Positions 35,684 to 51,656 of a DNA stretch of 64,000 bases are shown here, one piece after another. This DNA comes from Moniliophthora roreri (Eukaryota > Basidiomycota > Agaricomycetes > Agaricales > Marasmiaceae): positions 372,001 through 436,000 of the forward strand of contig LATX02000013.1 in the NCBI GenBank assembly GCA_001466705.2, written 5' to 3'. The notes under the pieces were generated by a model. It had not been told where the DNA came from, searched no databases, and saw only the letters and a list, made by a program, of their open reading frames with translations. Each line of letters begins with the position of its first letter. Position 1 is the first letter of the stretch. The position numbers were made by a program, and so were the translations under genes.

Positions 35684-37430
35684 ATGAAGTTGCTCAAGAT
35701 TGTCACCTCGCTATTCTTCGCTATTGCTGTCGGAGCTGCTAGTCCTCCTCTCGAGGTCTCACCGCTCATTGTCACCGGTGACCCTAGCAACCGTGTCGAC
35801 TTTGTGTTTTTCTCCGATGGATGTAAGGATCGTCACGCCCCGCTCGGTCCTTGCAGTCTGACGTATTCATAGATCTCACATCGGAAAAGGACAAATTCCT
35901 CAAAGATGCCCTGAATTTTGCTCAGGACATCACAACGAACCATACATTCCACTCCGTACAGCCCCTCATGAACTTTTGGGCTGCGTACACCCCTAGCAAC
36001 GAGAGTGGTGTCGGAAGAATGGGAAAGCCTAAAGAGTGAGTTTCCTTGATCCTTTATCATTTACTCTTACTCATCCAGTCATCAGCACTGTCTACCAACT
36101 CTATCGCGACGGAACAGAGCTACGAGGAGTCTGGACAGCTAAACCTCAGGTCGGACGAGATGCATGCGCATCTTTGGGCGAACAGTGTGACTATCCGGTT
36201 CTTCTTGGTACGATACTGAGTTTCATTTTACTATATAGTCAAATATAGAATCTGATGCACCTTCACTACCCAAGGTAATGATCCCCTGTACGGAGGCTCT
36301 GGCGGCATTCCAACGATCATTACCGCCTCGCCGCTCAACGGCCCCCAAATCTTGCGTCATGAGCTCGGTCATTCCATCATTCAGATTGGAGAAGAATATG
36401 ATGGAGCCACGACTGGAGGCTACTCCGGTATCAACGCTGCCCACAGCTCGAGGTCTCCTATTCCATGGGCACACTGGCTGACTGAGCCCGATGTAGAACC
36501 CCGAGTTGAACGTAGTGTGATGCCGCTGCAGGAATATGCTTGGGCATTGATGAATACGACAAACCCATGGAAGGCAACGTTTGTTTCTTCGGGAACGTTT
36601 TCGAGGCATTTGGTCAGGTTTTCATTGTCGGGGCTTCCATCGAAAGACGACTTGAGGCTTGAAGTAGACGGGGTTGACCTGAATTGGGAGCCAAGGGAGG
36701 AGATTGGGCTCGATAGGTGGCTTTATGATATCTATGTGGATGAGCCATTAAGCCCCGGGCGGCACGAAGTCAGCTTCACATTGTTGAATGGTGATTTGGA
36801 GGGAACAGCTCAGATGTGTAGCGTGGAAATTCTGGAGTTTGGGGACGCAGACGAGCTGAGTGGTTTTACGGTTTGCAATAGCCCTTGCCAGCTGACTAGT
36901 AGATACCATAGATTCAACGCCACGCCAGGATACATTGGACTCTACCCAACGTGAGCATTGATTAACCTGTCTAGGCGGCTTAAAAGACAGACTTCTTTCA
37001 TAGGTACTCGGAAACCAATGTAACATCGTACCGCCCAACGAATGAAGGTTGCCTTATGCGACAAGTCACTACGACAACATATTGCTCCGTTTGCCTCGAA
37101 GGACTTTGGCTCAAGCTCTTGGGTCGTCTATCCCTTATCGACAACATCACTGAAACCTGCGACGGCAGCAGTACCATCTTGAACGCTACACTGGTTCCTG
37201 TTACTCAATTCCGTCAAGGCGGCCCGCTTCCAGGTGAAACGTACACCATCTTGTGGTCGAAAAACGGAAGGGTGTTGAATAACTTCACTAATAAGACGGT
37301 GGTGGCTATCGATAATGCCAGTGGAAGTTACACCTTGGACGTCAAGTTTAGTACTCCCGAAATCAGGCTGGACAGGAGTGGAGTGACGGAAGCACAGATG
37401 GTGCATACAATTTCGGGTAGTTGTAACTAG
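35684..37430 (+). CDS. Secreted M64 (IgA-peptidase family) metallopeptidase, copy 2
   Basis: Exons 35684-35822, 35873-36035, 36086-36207, 36275-36854, 36912-36950 and 37004-37430 give 489 residues. A signal peptide (MKLLKIVTSLFFAIAVGAAS) precedes PLEVSPLIVTGDPSNRVDFV, the zinc site HELGHSIIQIGEEYDG and ERSVMPLQEYAW. The intron at 36855-36911 is ambiguous. At the position where copy 1 has a normal GT donor, this copy reads GA|GCTGAG, and the 57 bp are in frame without a stop. Splicing would need a weak GC donor. Retention would add 19 residues and give 508. Catalytic residues are intact. It ends 43 bp from the stop of the opposite-strand monooxygenase copy 2. Confidence 0.85.
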
Positions 37431-37473
37431 TCATGCGATTGTGGACAGTCTAATGCGTATTGATTTGGTGCCT

Positions 37474-39246
37474 CTAAGAAATATGGAACCCCTCGTAATT
37501 CTTTTCAGCCTTCTCTTCGCATAACCTTGCATAATACCCGACACCTCCACTAAAATTCAACGGTTCCACGATCTTCCCTGGGATGTTTGCCCCGTTCCAC
37601 CAAGAATTGCCCTTTCTGAGTAGCGTCATATTCCAAAAGGAGAGGACAGCGTTGCGCCACGATTCCTCGGCCTCACGGGTGGGCTCGATGCGCGTCAAGT
37701 TCTTGTCCGTCATATACTTAATACAGTTGACTATCCAGTCTCCTTGAATTTCCTATCGCAGTTGTTAAGCAGGATAACAACCGAGGAGAATCCTGCCACT
37801 CACCACACAACTAGGACCATTAGACAAGGCAGTAGGCGCCTGTGGACCATATATGAAGAACATGTTCGGGAAATTGGCGGCCATCATCCCCAGATTCGTA
37901 TACACACCATTCTTCCACTTATCTGTAATGGATGTGCCGTCTACTCCTCGGATGTCGATCTGTGTTATCCCACCTGTGATACTGTCGAATCCTGTGGCAA
38001 AAACGACTGCGTCGAACTCCCGTTCTACGCCATTTGTCGTAACAATTCCCTTGGGCGTAAACTTTTCTATGGGAGTCTCGCTCGTATCAACGAGACCCAC
38101 GTTGTCCTGGTTGAACACTTCATAGTACGTTTGCTCCAGAGAGTGACGTCTCGCGACCATTGGATGCGGTGGGACCGTTGGTGCGAGCTTTTCCTGCAGC
38201 ACTGGATCACAGATTCGGGATCTTGTTTTCTTCCTCCAGAATGCATAGACCTCTTCGTTTGCAGCTTCGTCTAGCGAGAGGTCAGAGCAAATTGACGTCA
38301 AAAACTCGAAGCCCCCTTTGGCATAGGCTTCCTCGAGACGCAGGGCACGTTCTTCGGGCGTCATGGAAAAGTATGTTTTCGGAAATCGATCCCAGAAATA
38401 TCCGCCTTATCAATGGGATAATTAACCGGGGATGTGTAAAGAATATTATGAAGCTCACCTGGGGTTTGCAGCCGGCGACGGTACATAGTGGGATAGAGTT
38501 CCTTCATCTCTTCTTGAGAAACCACGTCCAATTTTCGCTGCCTCATCGGTATCGCAACATTAGGCGTGCGCTGAAAGACCGTGAGATGATCGACATCCTT
38601 GCTCAACTCCTGTATAACCTGCACCCCGCTCGCTCCGGTACCGATTACGGCCACATTCTTCCCCTTGAGATTCACACCTCCCTGGGGCCATTTGGCAGTA
38701 TGATGCCATATGCCCTCGTATGTGTCCAGTCCAGGATATGCTGGTGTATAAGGCTTTGCAGCAAATCCAACGGCTAATACCAAAAAACGGGCATGAATAG
38801 TCATCCCATTCTGAGACTTGACGATCCAACGATCCATGGACGCAACCCATTGTGCACTGGTGACCCGACTGTTGAAATAGACGTCTTTGGACAAGTCGAG
38901 CTTTTCATCTACGTGACGAAAATATGCACGAAGTTCTGCCCAACTAGGATATCGTTCTGTCCAGCTCCAATCTCGCCAGCATTCCTCAAATGAGAATTCG
39001 TACACAGGGATAGGACTGTCAACCCTTGCACCTAGTGGGCACACCAATTAAGGGAGTGACCATGACTTGAACAAGGGGATACGAACCGGGATAACAGTTC
39101 CAATACCATATCCCACCCATCTGGCTCCCAGCTTCGAGAACTTTGACGGAGTACCCATGCTTTCTGAAGTAATGCAGCTGGTGCAGCCCTCCGAATCCTG
39201 CTCCGACGACAAGAACATCAAGATTTGAGATGTCAGAGATCGACAT
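37474..39246 (-). CDS. Flavin-containing monooxygenase, Baeyer-Villiger type (copy 2)
   Basis: Exons in coding order are 39246-39087, 39031-38459, 38405-37804 and 37752-37474, giving 537 residues. It has the FAD site [23 protein letters not shown], the NADPH site GTGASGVQ, the fingerprint-like YEG...HHTAKWP, and FATGFDSITGG with [14 protein letters not shown] near the end. Intron positions equal those of copy 1 (2864-4656), so they are paralogs that kept their structure. The sequence is intact. The substrate is unknown. It faces M64 copy 2 tail to tail. Confidence 0.88.
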
Positions 39247-40152
39247 ATCGTGAAGGAAAAAATCAAGATGCTCACCAAGCAGTCCAGCACGTGTTCTAAG
39301 CAAGTTTCTAAGTGGGGTATTAGAAGCCTATATCCTGAGAGCGTACATATCATCGGAGGCCATAGGTTCTGATGAGCTTTGCAGCCACATGCCGGATTAC
39401 GGAAAGCAAATGGCATGACAAGATAGATTGTTCGCAGAGAGAAGATAAGAGTTTTGGCGTGGACTCCTGAACCATTTCAAGAATGACCTCGTACACGGGC
39501 TTTCAAGCATATGGTGGCATAGGTCCAGTCGCGATATGGACGCGACATGGACGCGGCTAGTAAGTCCGACATGCCAACTCATCACGTGTCTAGAAATCTC
39601 TTCCAAGATGATGAAATCTGATCTCATTCAACTTTCTCTGCTACATTGACGGATGAGTTTTGATGGTAGTCCCACCTCATACGAGCTGCTTTAGATGCAA
39701 TTCACGTTTGGAACCTACTTAGAACTGCGTGGGTGTTAGGTGCGTCAATGCGTCATGTCGCGTCTTGTGGGGAGTGCCATAGGTATTTCGGCTCAAGCGG
39801 CTAATCCTCTGTCTTGCAGAGCAGAATGCGACTGGAGTGCTAGTACGCACGGACTATATTACTACCTTTTTCCGAAATATCGAATATTCGAACTTCCCAA
39901 CTTTTGAGCCTTCAGTTCCCGCCAGCGTGTCCGCGGATCAGCTTCGATGTCGGAAGTTGAACTACATGTGATGGGTCTCCCCAGATCTCTCACAATTCAT
40001 CATAACAGCGGGCATATCAAATCAAAACGTTAGGCTATCCTCTTCTTTCACGCTTCAAACTTGTGGTCACTTGACTCACTACCTGCCCTAACAATATAAA
40101 GCAGGTGGATGAACTCAGAGAATCGAATCCCACCAGCTGCTTGTGGTGAAAG
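39247..40152. other. Divergent intergenic region, monooxygenase 2 and GH1 gene
   Basis: About 900 bp without a supported gene. A TATA-like AATATAAAG near 40091-40099 is about 55 bp before the GH1 start. Confidence 0.5.
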
Positions 40153-42779
<2,627 letters not shown>

Positions 42780-42892
42780 CAGTGAGAGCCAAAGGCTACG
42801 GTACTTGCTTAGAAAACCTACTACTAGTAATAGAATGTAGTATCAATGCATGAAGTGTTATACCCGTGTATACGATTACTGCAACTGCTCAG

Positions 42893-44452
42893 TCACTGTC
42901 TTCAACCTCTTCCCATGAATCATACTCCGCCTCCGAGTCAAATTCATGAATATCACGTATATCAGCCTCCTCAGCCTCTTCCTCTTCCCTGATTTTCTGA
43001 AAGTGATCTTTGATTGTCATGCGATGAATCATATCCAATCTAGTCGCAAAACCAAAACCGTGAACGGGAAATCACCCATAGGAACAGAAAACACTCACGT
43101 AGGCTTCTCAAAATCCATTCTCTGCGCCCCTTTCTCTGCCATAAATTCAAGTTCCTCATGCAATGACATCTTCACATATACTGGACTCATTGCCACCTTC
43201 CTAAGAAGACTAGGCTCCAAACCGTAATTCGACGAGTCGTGTGCAACACAATAGCTAAATCTCAATTTTGAGTTTTCTATTGTTTCGAATATCATCCGGG
43301 ACCTGAACCAGGAAGAGTACTCGTAGGCTTCTCGAAGAACGAGGGACCACGAGTTACTCTCCACAACTCGATATTCGGATTCCATTTCTTCGAGAATAAG
43401 AGGTGTGGGTACGCTATACCCATGAGATTGGATCCAACTGTTGTCAGTGGAAGGCGCAGGAACGATCGTAGAGGAAGAGTAATTCGGTATAGGAGGAAGA
43501 GCAATTGTCCAGCAATACGAGTCTCCAACATGACGCAAGCGATCGACACGAAATGATTCCAAGCGTGCACTGGCCAAAAGACTACCATTATGCGAGGGCT
43601 GGTAAGAATGGTAATGGCAATCCGATCTCCACTCGCTGCCGTCGGGATTGAGCATCTTCCATCCGCGATCGACATATTTTTGTCGAGCAACGTCTCGTTC
43701 TGGCTTCTCGGATGAAAAACAGATAAGAGAACGTTTCTCTTCAAATGTCGCTTTGGGGTATAAGCAGTACCCATGTGAATATGAGATGACGTTCATTACA
43801 ACCGCTATACAAAGGAAAGTTTTGAGTTCCAAGTGGGAAGACGGAGGAAAAATCACGTACTCGAATGAAAATTAAGAATAATATCCATCGGGGAGATACT
43901 TGCTGTGATCAACTGGATCTTTTGACCATTTCTCGACAGGTTATACACGCCAGCAAACCCTCTCCCCGAGTAATCGTACAACATCCCGTCCGCCATATTC
44001 CCCGTCACCTCTTGGATAGCTGCACTTAGCTCGTTGCGTTGTTTTTCGGCAGGTTCGAATATGTACCCAATGGCAAGCAAGAATTCACCGACTACCCCAC
44101 TGTATCGATGTTCCACGTATATCTAAATCCGATTCGGGGTAAAGGCGGCGATTGAAGAATTGGAGAGCGGTTGAGCCTGAGATGAGCATGCCAGTCAAGG
44201 CTTGGAGGATACGAAACTGGTTGATTTCGGGTTCGGTGAAGTAACGAGAAAGGAGAGCATAGATATCAAATGCGCGTGCTCGATAGCTTTGAACATATCC
44301 ATAGGCTTCACGATTTGCTCGCGAATAGCGATAAAGATCTCGAGGTGAGAGGCACTTGCATATGAGATCGTTCGTTGGGAATGGTCTGTTCGAGGGTGAT
44401 TTACATCAATTTTAAAAGGAGAAAGGTAGAGAAAGACGCACAGCAGAGGCAT
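42893..44452 (-). CDS. F-box-like plus nucleotidyltransferase-fold protein
   Basis: Exons in coding order are 44452-44442 (11 nt), 44385-43861, 43804-43099 and 43039-42893, giving 462 residues. The N-terminus MPLLPFPTNDLICKCLSPRD resembles a short F-box. SGSTALQFFNRRLYPESDLD follows, which fits the nucleotidyltransferase superfamily pattern GS-x(n)-DxD. Next are NFHSTVVMNVISYSHGYCLYP and, near the end, an acidic tail with EEEEAEEAD. I recall this as a large uncharacterised family in Agaricomycetes whose conserved MNVISY..LYP..TF.E block is diagnostic. Whether it transfers nucleotides is untested. Two ACGCGT boxes lie about 100 bp upstream. The 11-nt first exon was inferred because it alone joins the start codon in frame to the F-box. 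Confidence 0.75.
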
Positions 44453-44553
44453 GGTGGAGGTTGCGGTGGCACCCGACAGATACCTGACACCCCGAGTCGT
44501 GGGTCAAATTTCACTCGGTCACAAGCAGGTCAAAATCAGCTGATCGTTCTCAG

Positions 44554-44569
44554 ACGCGTCGCGACGCGT
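44554..44569. promoter_or_regulatory. Paired ACGCGT (MCB-like) motifs
   Basis: ACGCGT occurs at 44554-44559 and 44564-44569, with start points 10 bp apart, roughly 100 bp upstream of the ATG at 44452. ACGCGT is the MluI cell-cycle box bound by MBF (Mbp1/Swi6) in ascomycete yeasts. Use here is inference. Confidence 0.4.
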
Positions 44570-44679
44570 AGATGATACGTCGCAGATGTATAGCTACATA
44601 CATATAATGCGTAGAGCAGAGGCATCCGGAAAATGGGATGGATATTAAAACAAGGAATTGAGATCACCACAGCCAAACC

Positions 44680-46937
44680 TCATGAGTCGGCCCGCTTGAA
44701 CCTATCCAAAGCAGAAGGCTTTCTTTCTCCAGGAATAGTAGTACCTGCAGCAATTGCCTTCTTCTTGAGTATCTCCCGTTTCCGCTCTTCCTTCTGTTTC
44801 TCTAGTTTGGCTCGGATGGCAACCTAGCATAGGGAGTTAGCTTACGGAAGGCAGTACGTGGAGGGGATAAACTCACAGCTGCAGGGTCGATGACGTTCTT
44901 CCTCTGCTTTCTCAGATACCTGCATCCAGAGTCAGCTGAGAGGAGGCATTACAGATCAAAAAAACACACACCTCTTCAGACTCTTTCCCTTACCCCTCAT
45001 CTTCCTCTTCTCTCTTTCTTCCCTGCTCTTCTTCTTCCCATGATCACCTTCACCGTCATCTTCACCGTCATCACTCTCAACAACCTCAGTCTCATCGGCT
45101 TTGCCTTGTATCTTTAACCTCTCCATCCTTGATAACCTCGCGAAAGGCACGTCCACTGGTTGTGCTGGCTTGCCATCATGCGTCTTCGTTGTGGTGAGTT
45201 TAGATACCGGAACCAGTCGACCGACAAAGTCAGGATCAAGAGTAATCATATCTGGTTGAATCTTTTTTTTACAAGTGGAAGTCATCGTCAGAAAGACCGC
45301 GGGGCGAAGGAAACAAGGCAAACGAACCTTATCCAACAATGCCTTGACTTCTCTCTCCCTTCTTGCTTTCTTGTTCTCGAATGGATCCGCCTCTGTACTA
45401 TCAAAGTTGGGTTCTCCAGATCCTGGGACGAGGATACTTGACAAGCCGACTTGATGGCCTATTGTCAGTATATCCTGATACGGCGCGAACCTCAAAGACG
45501 TCAAAGGTCGATGAGGTATGGGATGTGTCATGTATAATGGAGGTTGCGTATGGCCTGGTAGAGCAGTATGAATCGACGGAGGGGTGTACACCTAGTGGAG
45601 ACGCTGCATTATTACGGAAGTAGCACTTATTTCATTTCGTATCACTTACATTAACATGTCCACCACTTGCAACAGCCAAATGCCCTCTCTGACTCCAGTC
45701 AACTTCCGGCTCACCGGTTCCCCTCGTACTCCATTCTCTTACAGCACCCTTCCAATTCCTGCAATCCCATACTTTCACTGTACCGTCTTTTCCTGCAGTA
45801 GACATGTATCTACCTCCCGAGCTTGGGTCAACGCTGACGCTACTCACAGGTCCGAGATGTGCGAGAAGCTGAACAGCAGGGTGCGGTAAGTTTGGCGTCC
45901 AGAGGGTGACGAGACCATTCTGGTGTCCTAGATGTATGACTGCGTTGTGGAGGTTTTGGGTCATGGTTGAACATGAACCGAATTTGGTACGGTGTTCGAC
46001 CAGAAGTTGGCCGGTGGAGGTGTCTTGGTATTTTAGATATCCTGCGTTTCCCTGTGCGGTGTAAATCAAAGGAACATGATATTGAAAAAAAACAGAGAGA
46101 TTACTGACCACGCTGACAAGCAACCAATGGTAAGGTAGGAACTCCAGTCGAGTAGGTTCAATATGTGCTTTAAGACAGTGTAATTCGACGCCATCACGGT
46201 CGTAGATGAAGACGTATTTCTTCTGCGCAACAGCAAAGTAGGTCTGATCCTGCAAGAAGCTGAAAATGTCTTCAATTTTCTAGGATCAAAAAAATGTCCG
46301 AAAGACCTACGTGATATCTCTACAGGTCTCCTGCAGCTGAAGCTCAGTATGTACTGTGCCAGTCTGCCAATCAAAGGTCGCGACATGACCTGTTTTCCCG
46401 GCTATAGCTAGGTGTCTGCAAGCCAGATATGAGCTCAATTTCGACTAGAATCCAAAGGACAACGCACCGTCCGTTCCGCGTATATCTCGATCTATATGAA
46501 CCTCCCTCCAACTTGAGCTCTCTCCTTCCTTTTGCAGCCTCCTGACCCGCACCCTGCACAATCTCCGCCTGCCCAATTCTCCAAGTCCTATCCATCTCGT
46601 TCTCAACTTCCATCTTACCCTCTTCCCCGGTCAGTAACATCTCTGCATCCTCCAACATAGCCTTCGAATGCGCGATATGTGACGAAGTCCTGACCAACTC
46701 TGCCCTCAACTTCTTATTCGCAATATGATTATACTTCGGTACTGCGCCATCTGAAAGAGTTTTTGTCGGTCGTAAGGATTTGGGAACGGAGGTTTGTTTT
46801 ACGATAGAGTTGAAGGTCTGGTCATGGGCCTTTGAGGAAGATGGTGCGCTGGGTCCTGGAGTTGATGACTGAGATCCTTTCTTGTGTTTTTTGGATATAG
46901 GTTTAATCGCATTAGCTTTGGAGATGAGTGCATCCAT
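44680..46937 (-). CDS. UTP7: U3 snoRNP WD-repeat protein Utp7 (WDR46/BING4) homolog
   Basis: This is a nucleolar component of the small-subunit processome needed for 18S rRNA maturation. The start at 46937 (MDALISKANAI) leads a Lys-rich N-terminus, then RAELVRTSSHIAHSKAMLED and WRIGQAEIVQ. WD-type blades follow: YFAVAQKKYVFIYDRDGVELH, AHIEPTRLEFLPYHWLL, AVIHLGHQNGLVTLWTPN, YMSTAGKDGTVKVWDCR. The BING4 C-terminal signature GLSSILVPGSGEPNFDS is followed by DPFENKKARREREVKALLDK. The end is a basic acidic-patched tail finishing DRFKRADS with the stop at 44680. At least seven exons are joined and the protein is about the family's usual length. It is divergently paired with the ankyrin gene at 47055. 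Confidence 0.9.
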
Positions 46938-47054
46938 GATAGGCCAAGGTCAAGGTGGACCGTGCGCGCAAGACAGAATTTTTCGGGCGTGAGAAACACC
47001 TCCTACATATCTAGTGTGTCGAGCGCTAATTTTTTTTTCTTCACCTCAACTACC
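46938..47054. promoter_or_regulatory. Bidirectional promoter of UTP7-like and YAR1-like genes
   Basis: Only 117 bp separate the two start codons, so the promoter must be shared. A T-run near 47030-47038 is the only visible simple element. Confidence 0.55.
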
Positions 47055-47672
47055 ATGAGCCCTACAGACGAGGAAAAGGACGATCTGCTCCTATCGTGTA
47101 GATATGGTGAGCTGGAGGATGTCCAAGCTTTCGTTCAGAAATACGGAGAGGAACCACTATCATCGATCCGCGATGAAAATTCCAACACGATCCTACACAT
47201 GATCTGTGGTAATGGACACGACGGTATGTCTCGTTACTCCCAACGCCTATGAGGGGAAATTGAAGTTTATTCATCAAGGCGCCTATTAGATATCCTCGAT
47301 TTCATTCTGTCAAAAATTCCATCTACGCTACTTTCTGCGCAAAATAACAATGGGTCGACGGCGCTACATTGGGCGGCATTGAATTCGCACTTGTCGACGA
47401 TGCAGAAGCTCGTACAGTTCCCCGGTGGCCCGGGAGTCGACTTGATCGATATCAAAAATGCTGCGGGACGCTCACCGTTGGGTGAAGCAGAGATGGCAGG
47501 TTGGGAAGAGGGAGCGAACTGGTTGGTACAGGTGATGAATTTGGACGATGGGAAGGATGAAGAAAAGGACGCAAAAGTGGAAGATGGACCTGTTTCTGCT
47601 CGGGATATTGAAGTGGAAATTCAGGATGCAGACGGACAAGTTGCAAAGATGACTATTAGTGGTGATCGGTGA
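47055..47672 (+). CDS. Small ankyrin-repeat protein, YAR1-like
   Basis: Exons 47055-47223 and 47290-47672 give 183 residues. The N-terminus DEEKDDLLLSCRYGELEDVQ starts ankyrin repeat 1. NSNTILHMICGNGHDDILDF is repeat 2 and NGSTALHWAALNSHLSTMQK repeat 3, followed by NAAGRSPLGEAEMAG and an acidic tail. Length and layout fit yeast Yar1, which escorts ribosomal protein uS3 (Rps3) to the nucleus. The divergent pairing with a ribosome-biogenesis gene supports that role. The ankyrin fold is clear; YAR1 orthology is an inference, so no symbol is given. Confidence 0.78.
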
Positions 47673-47977
47673 CTATACTGTACATGGTCAGTTGTACCCT
47701 TATCTTTTTCGTCTGCCAAGTGTACTTAGTGCCGAGTTATCCAGGCCAATAAACCAATCTCTAGCCAATAGATACTATCGTCATTGCTTATTGAGTTACC
47801 CTTGATCATTGCCAAGGTGTGACGCTACTTGCAGGTATGTTGGAGTATTTCGTATCATCGTGGCGACCCCAAGTAGCGCCTTCTCACCGGAGAGTCATGT
47901 GGTATATAATGCCTTCCATAGAGGTATTTCGGCTGTTTAGTGATTGCCTGTATCAGAAAATGGTGGAGGCATCGATA
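47673..47977. other. Intergenic flank before the duplicated segment
   Basis: No gene seen. The downstream segmental duplication begins at about 47978. Confidence 0.45.
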
Positions 47978-48283
47978 GACCTCTTTGGGGCTGACGGCTC
48001 TTCCTTGTGAACCTTGTCAAATTGTAATTGACTATCGAGGGGTGGTTTTCATTAACATCCTCTCAGGATTGTCAAAAGTTGCTACTTCAGAACCATCAAG
48101 ACACTCACTGTACGGGTTGAAGAGACCAAGTTTACCGGATATCATTGAAAGGGAGTTATGACCTTGGGCGCCGGCGGCTTCGCTAGTATAAAAGTGTCTT
48201 TCAAAGACAACAGATAGCCAACACTCACAGGTGCGTCGTCTAAAGTCTCTGTAATACCTTTCTGTCCGATACCCAAGGTACCA

Positions 48284-50160
<1,877 letters not shown>

Positions 50161-50936
50161 TGACGCAGCATGAGTTACAGATATAGAGGCTAGGACGGAT
50201 CGCTAGGATCGCTTAAGAGTTGTGTAGTCCACATATATGGTACCCACATCACTGGTCCACTCTATGTTATTGGCCGCGCTTGGGCCCAGTGAAAAGTGAG
50301 GCTGGTCACAGCTGCAGCCAGATGATGTCAGACTTCAGCTGGGACGAAGGGGCGAGAACTTGCTACACTCTGAAAGACACGTCGTTTAATGATGAGAGGA
50401 CGAGGTTCGGCCGTGCATTCGCATTCTTGTGTGATATACAAGTGGTAGGTTACAGCAAAACATCTGGAAACGAATATTTCGCGTTGCGTCGTCGGGGCGA
50501 AGAGATTTTCATTACATCTTTTTGGTAGGAGGGCAAGAACATGCATCAGCAAAACGGTCGATTTTACTTTGGGTAACTTTTTCTTAATTTGATTTACTTT
50601 GGCTTATTTCGCCATACTTTAGCTCAGTCACCGATAGCTTTCGCTTAGAGCCGTGATCTTGAGCTTATTTCCGGCTGCTTTTCCTTTTGCTTTGATGCTG
50701 TGGCTTGCGCCTAACACTTTAGCTTCATTTTCCTTACATTCCTAATTTTCTGGTCCTTCCAAGATCAGAAGTGCCTACCTAACTGAACTCGTCTCTCAGT
50801 GAAATGGACCGGTTGATCCACAAACTTGGAGGCAGATGTAAGGGGTAAGTGTGACTAGCTTGGACGATCTACGAAAAAGCTCAGGTTGCGTTTGCGTCTA
50901 CTTCAAGTATCTCTACACTTGCTGAAAAATTCCTAG
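50161..50936. other. T-rich spacer with imperfect short repeats; possible first exons of the next gene
   Basis: Between 50560 and 50740 the words TTTAGCTC, GAGCTTATTT and ACTTTGG recur imperfectly. An ATG at 50803 (MDRLIHKLGG) followed by a GTAAGT donor could be the first exon of the helical-domain gene that follows. The join to the next exon is unresolved. Confidence 0.4.
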
Positions 50937-51656
50937 GATGCAACAACGAGAAAAGAAGACCTTGAATGTCTCGCCAAGGAAGTCATCCGTGTGGCAATCA
51001 CTGTCGAGAAAACCAAATCGATGACGGAAGCAGAGCGACACTCTGAGTCTCTGCAGGGATATTTGGGAGGGATCAAAGGGTGCGTGATTTTAGGACTTTT
51101 TTTGGACGTTGGCTGAGTCGAATCTTCAATAGAACCATGGATGGCATCCTTGAACTTATTACAAACGGCCAGGTGGATGAAAATCAATTCGTCACGAGGA
51201 TCCAGGCTTATAGGCAGGAACTCCAGAACGCTATGAATCGTTTTTCAGTACGCTTTTCCTTCATTTTGATGAGTTCTCTGCTTATCAGGGTGATAGCCGG
51301 ATATCGCCTTGGATCGTTCGCTGGTTCACTTCTCAAGACTACTAGATTCCTTAGAGCTACTCTTGAGTGGCTTTAAGCTCCTTCTGGTCCCTTTTCAGGA
51401 ACTCTTGGTTGGCTTCCAGCAGTTTTTGCCCATACGAACGGAATCTGCGGTCGTTGATTCATATCCTTTCGCTGCGCCCTTTCCGACCAACCAATCTTCA
51501 GGAATTATAAGTCGAGATCATGGCAGTAGCAGTGCGCAACCTATCACTTACCCCTCTGAACCGCGGGTGCATGGCCCTTCTCAAGGAACCCAGCAAAATA
51601 ATTATTACACTTACAATCATTGCGTTATCAACAATTATCAAGAAGACTCTCGTTGA
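50937..51656 (+). CDS. HeLo/NLR-type N-terminal helical-domain protein (5' end unresolved)
   Basis: Three exons are in phase: 50937-51079, 51133-51247 and 51297-51656, ending at a stop. They read DATTRKEDLECLAKEVIRVA, EKTKSMTEAERHSESLQGYL, GILELITNGQVDENQFVTRI and QAYRQELQNAMNRFSPDIAL. I recognise this helical pattern (short helices, then Tyr-Arg-x-x-Leu..Ala..Phe) from the N-terminal domain of Agaricomycete NLR-type and HeLo-like proteins. A 7-residue periodic stretch follows (LELLLSG FKLLLVP FQELLVG FQQFLPI), suggesting a coiled coil. The tail ends in the Asn/Tyr-rich QQNNYYTYNHCVINNYQEDS. No NACHT or effector domain is attached. The start is not fixed (candidate 50803). It may be an orphan signalling domain or a truncated NLR. 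Confidence 0.5.
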
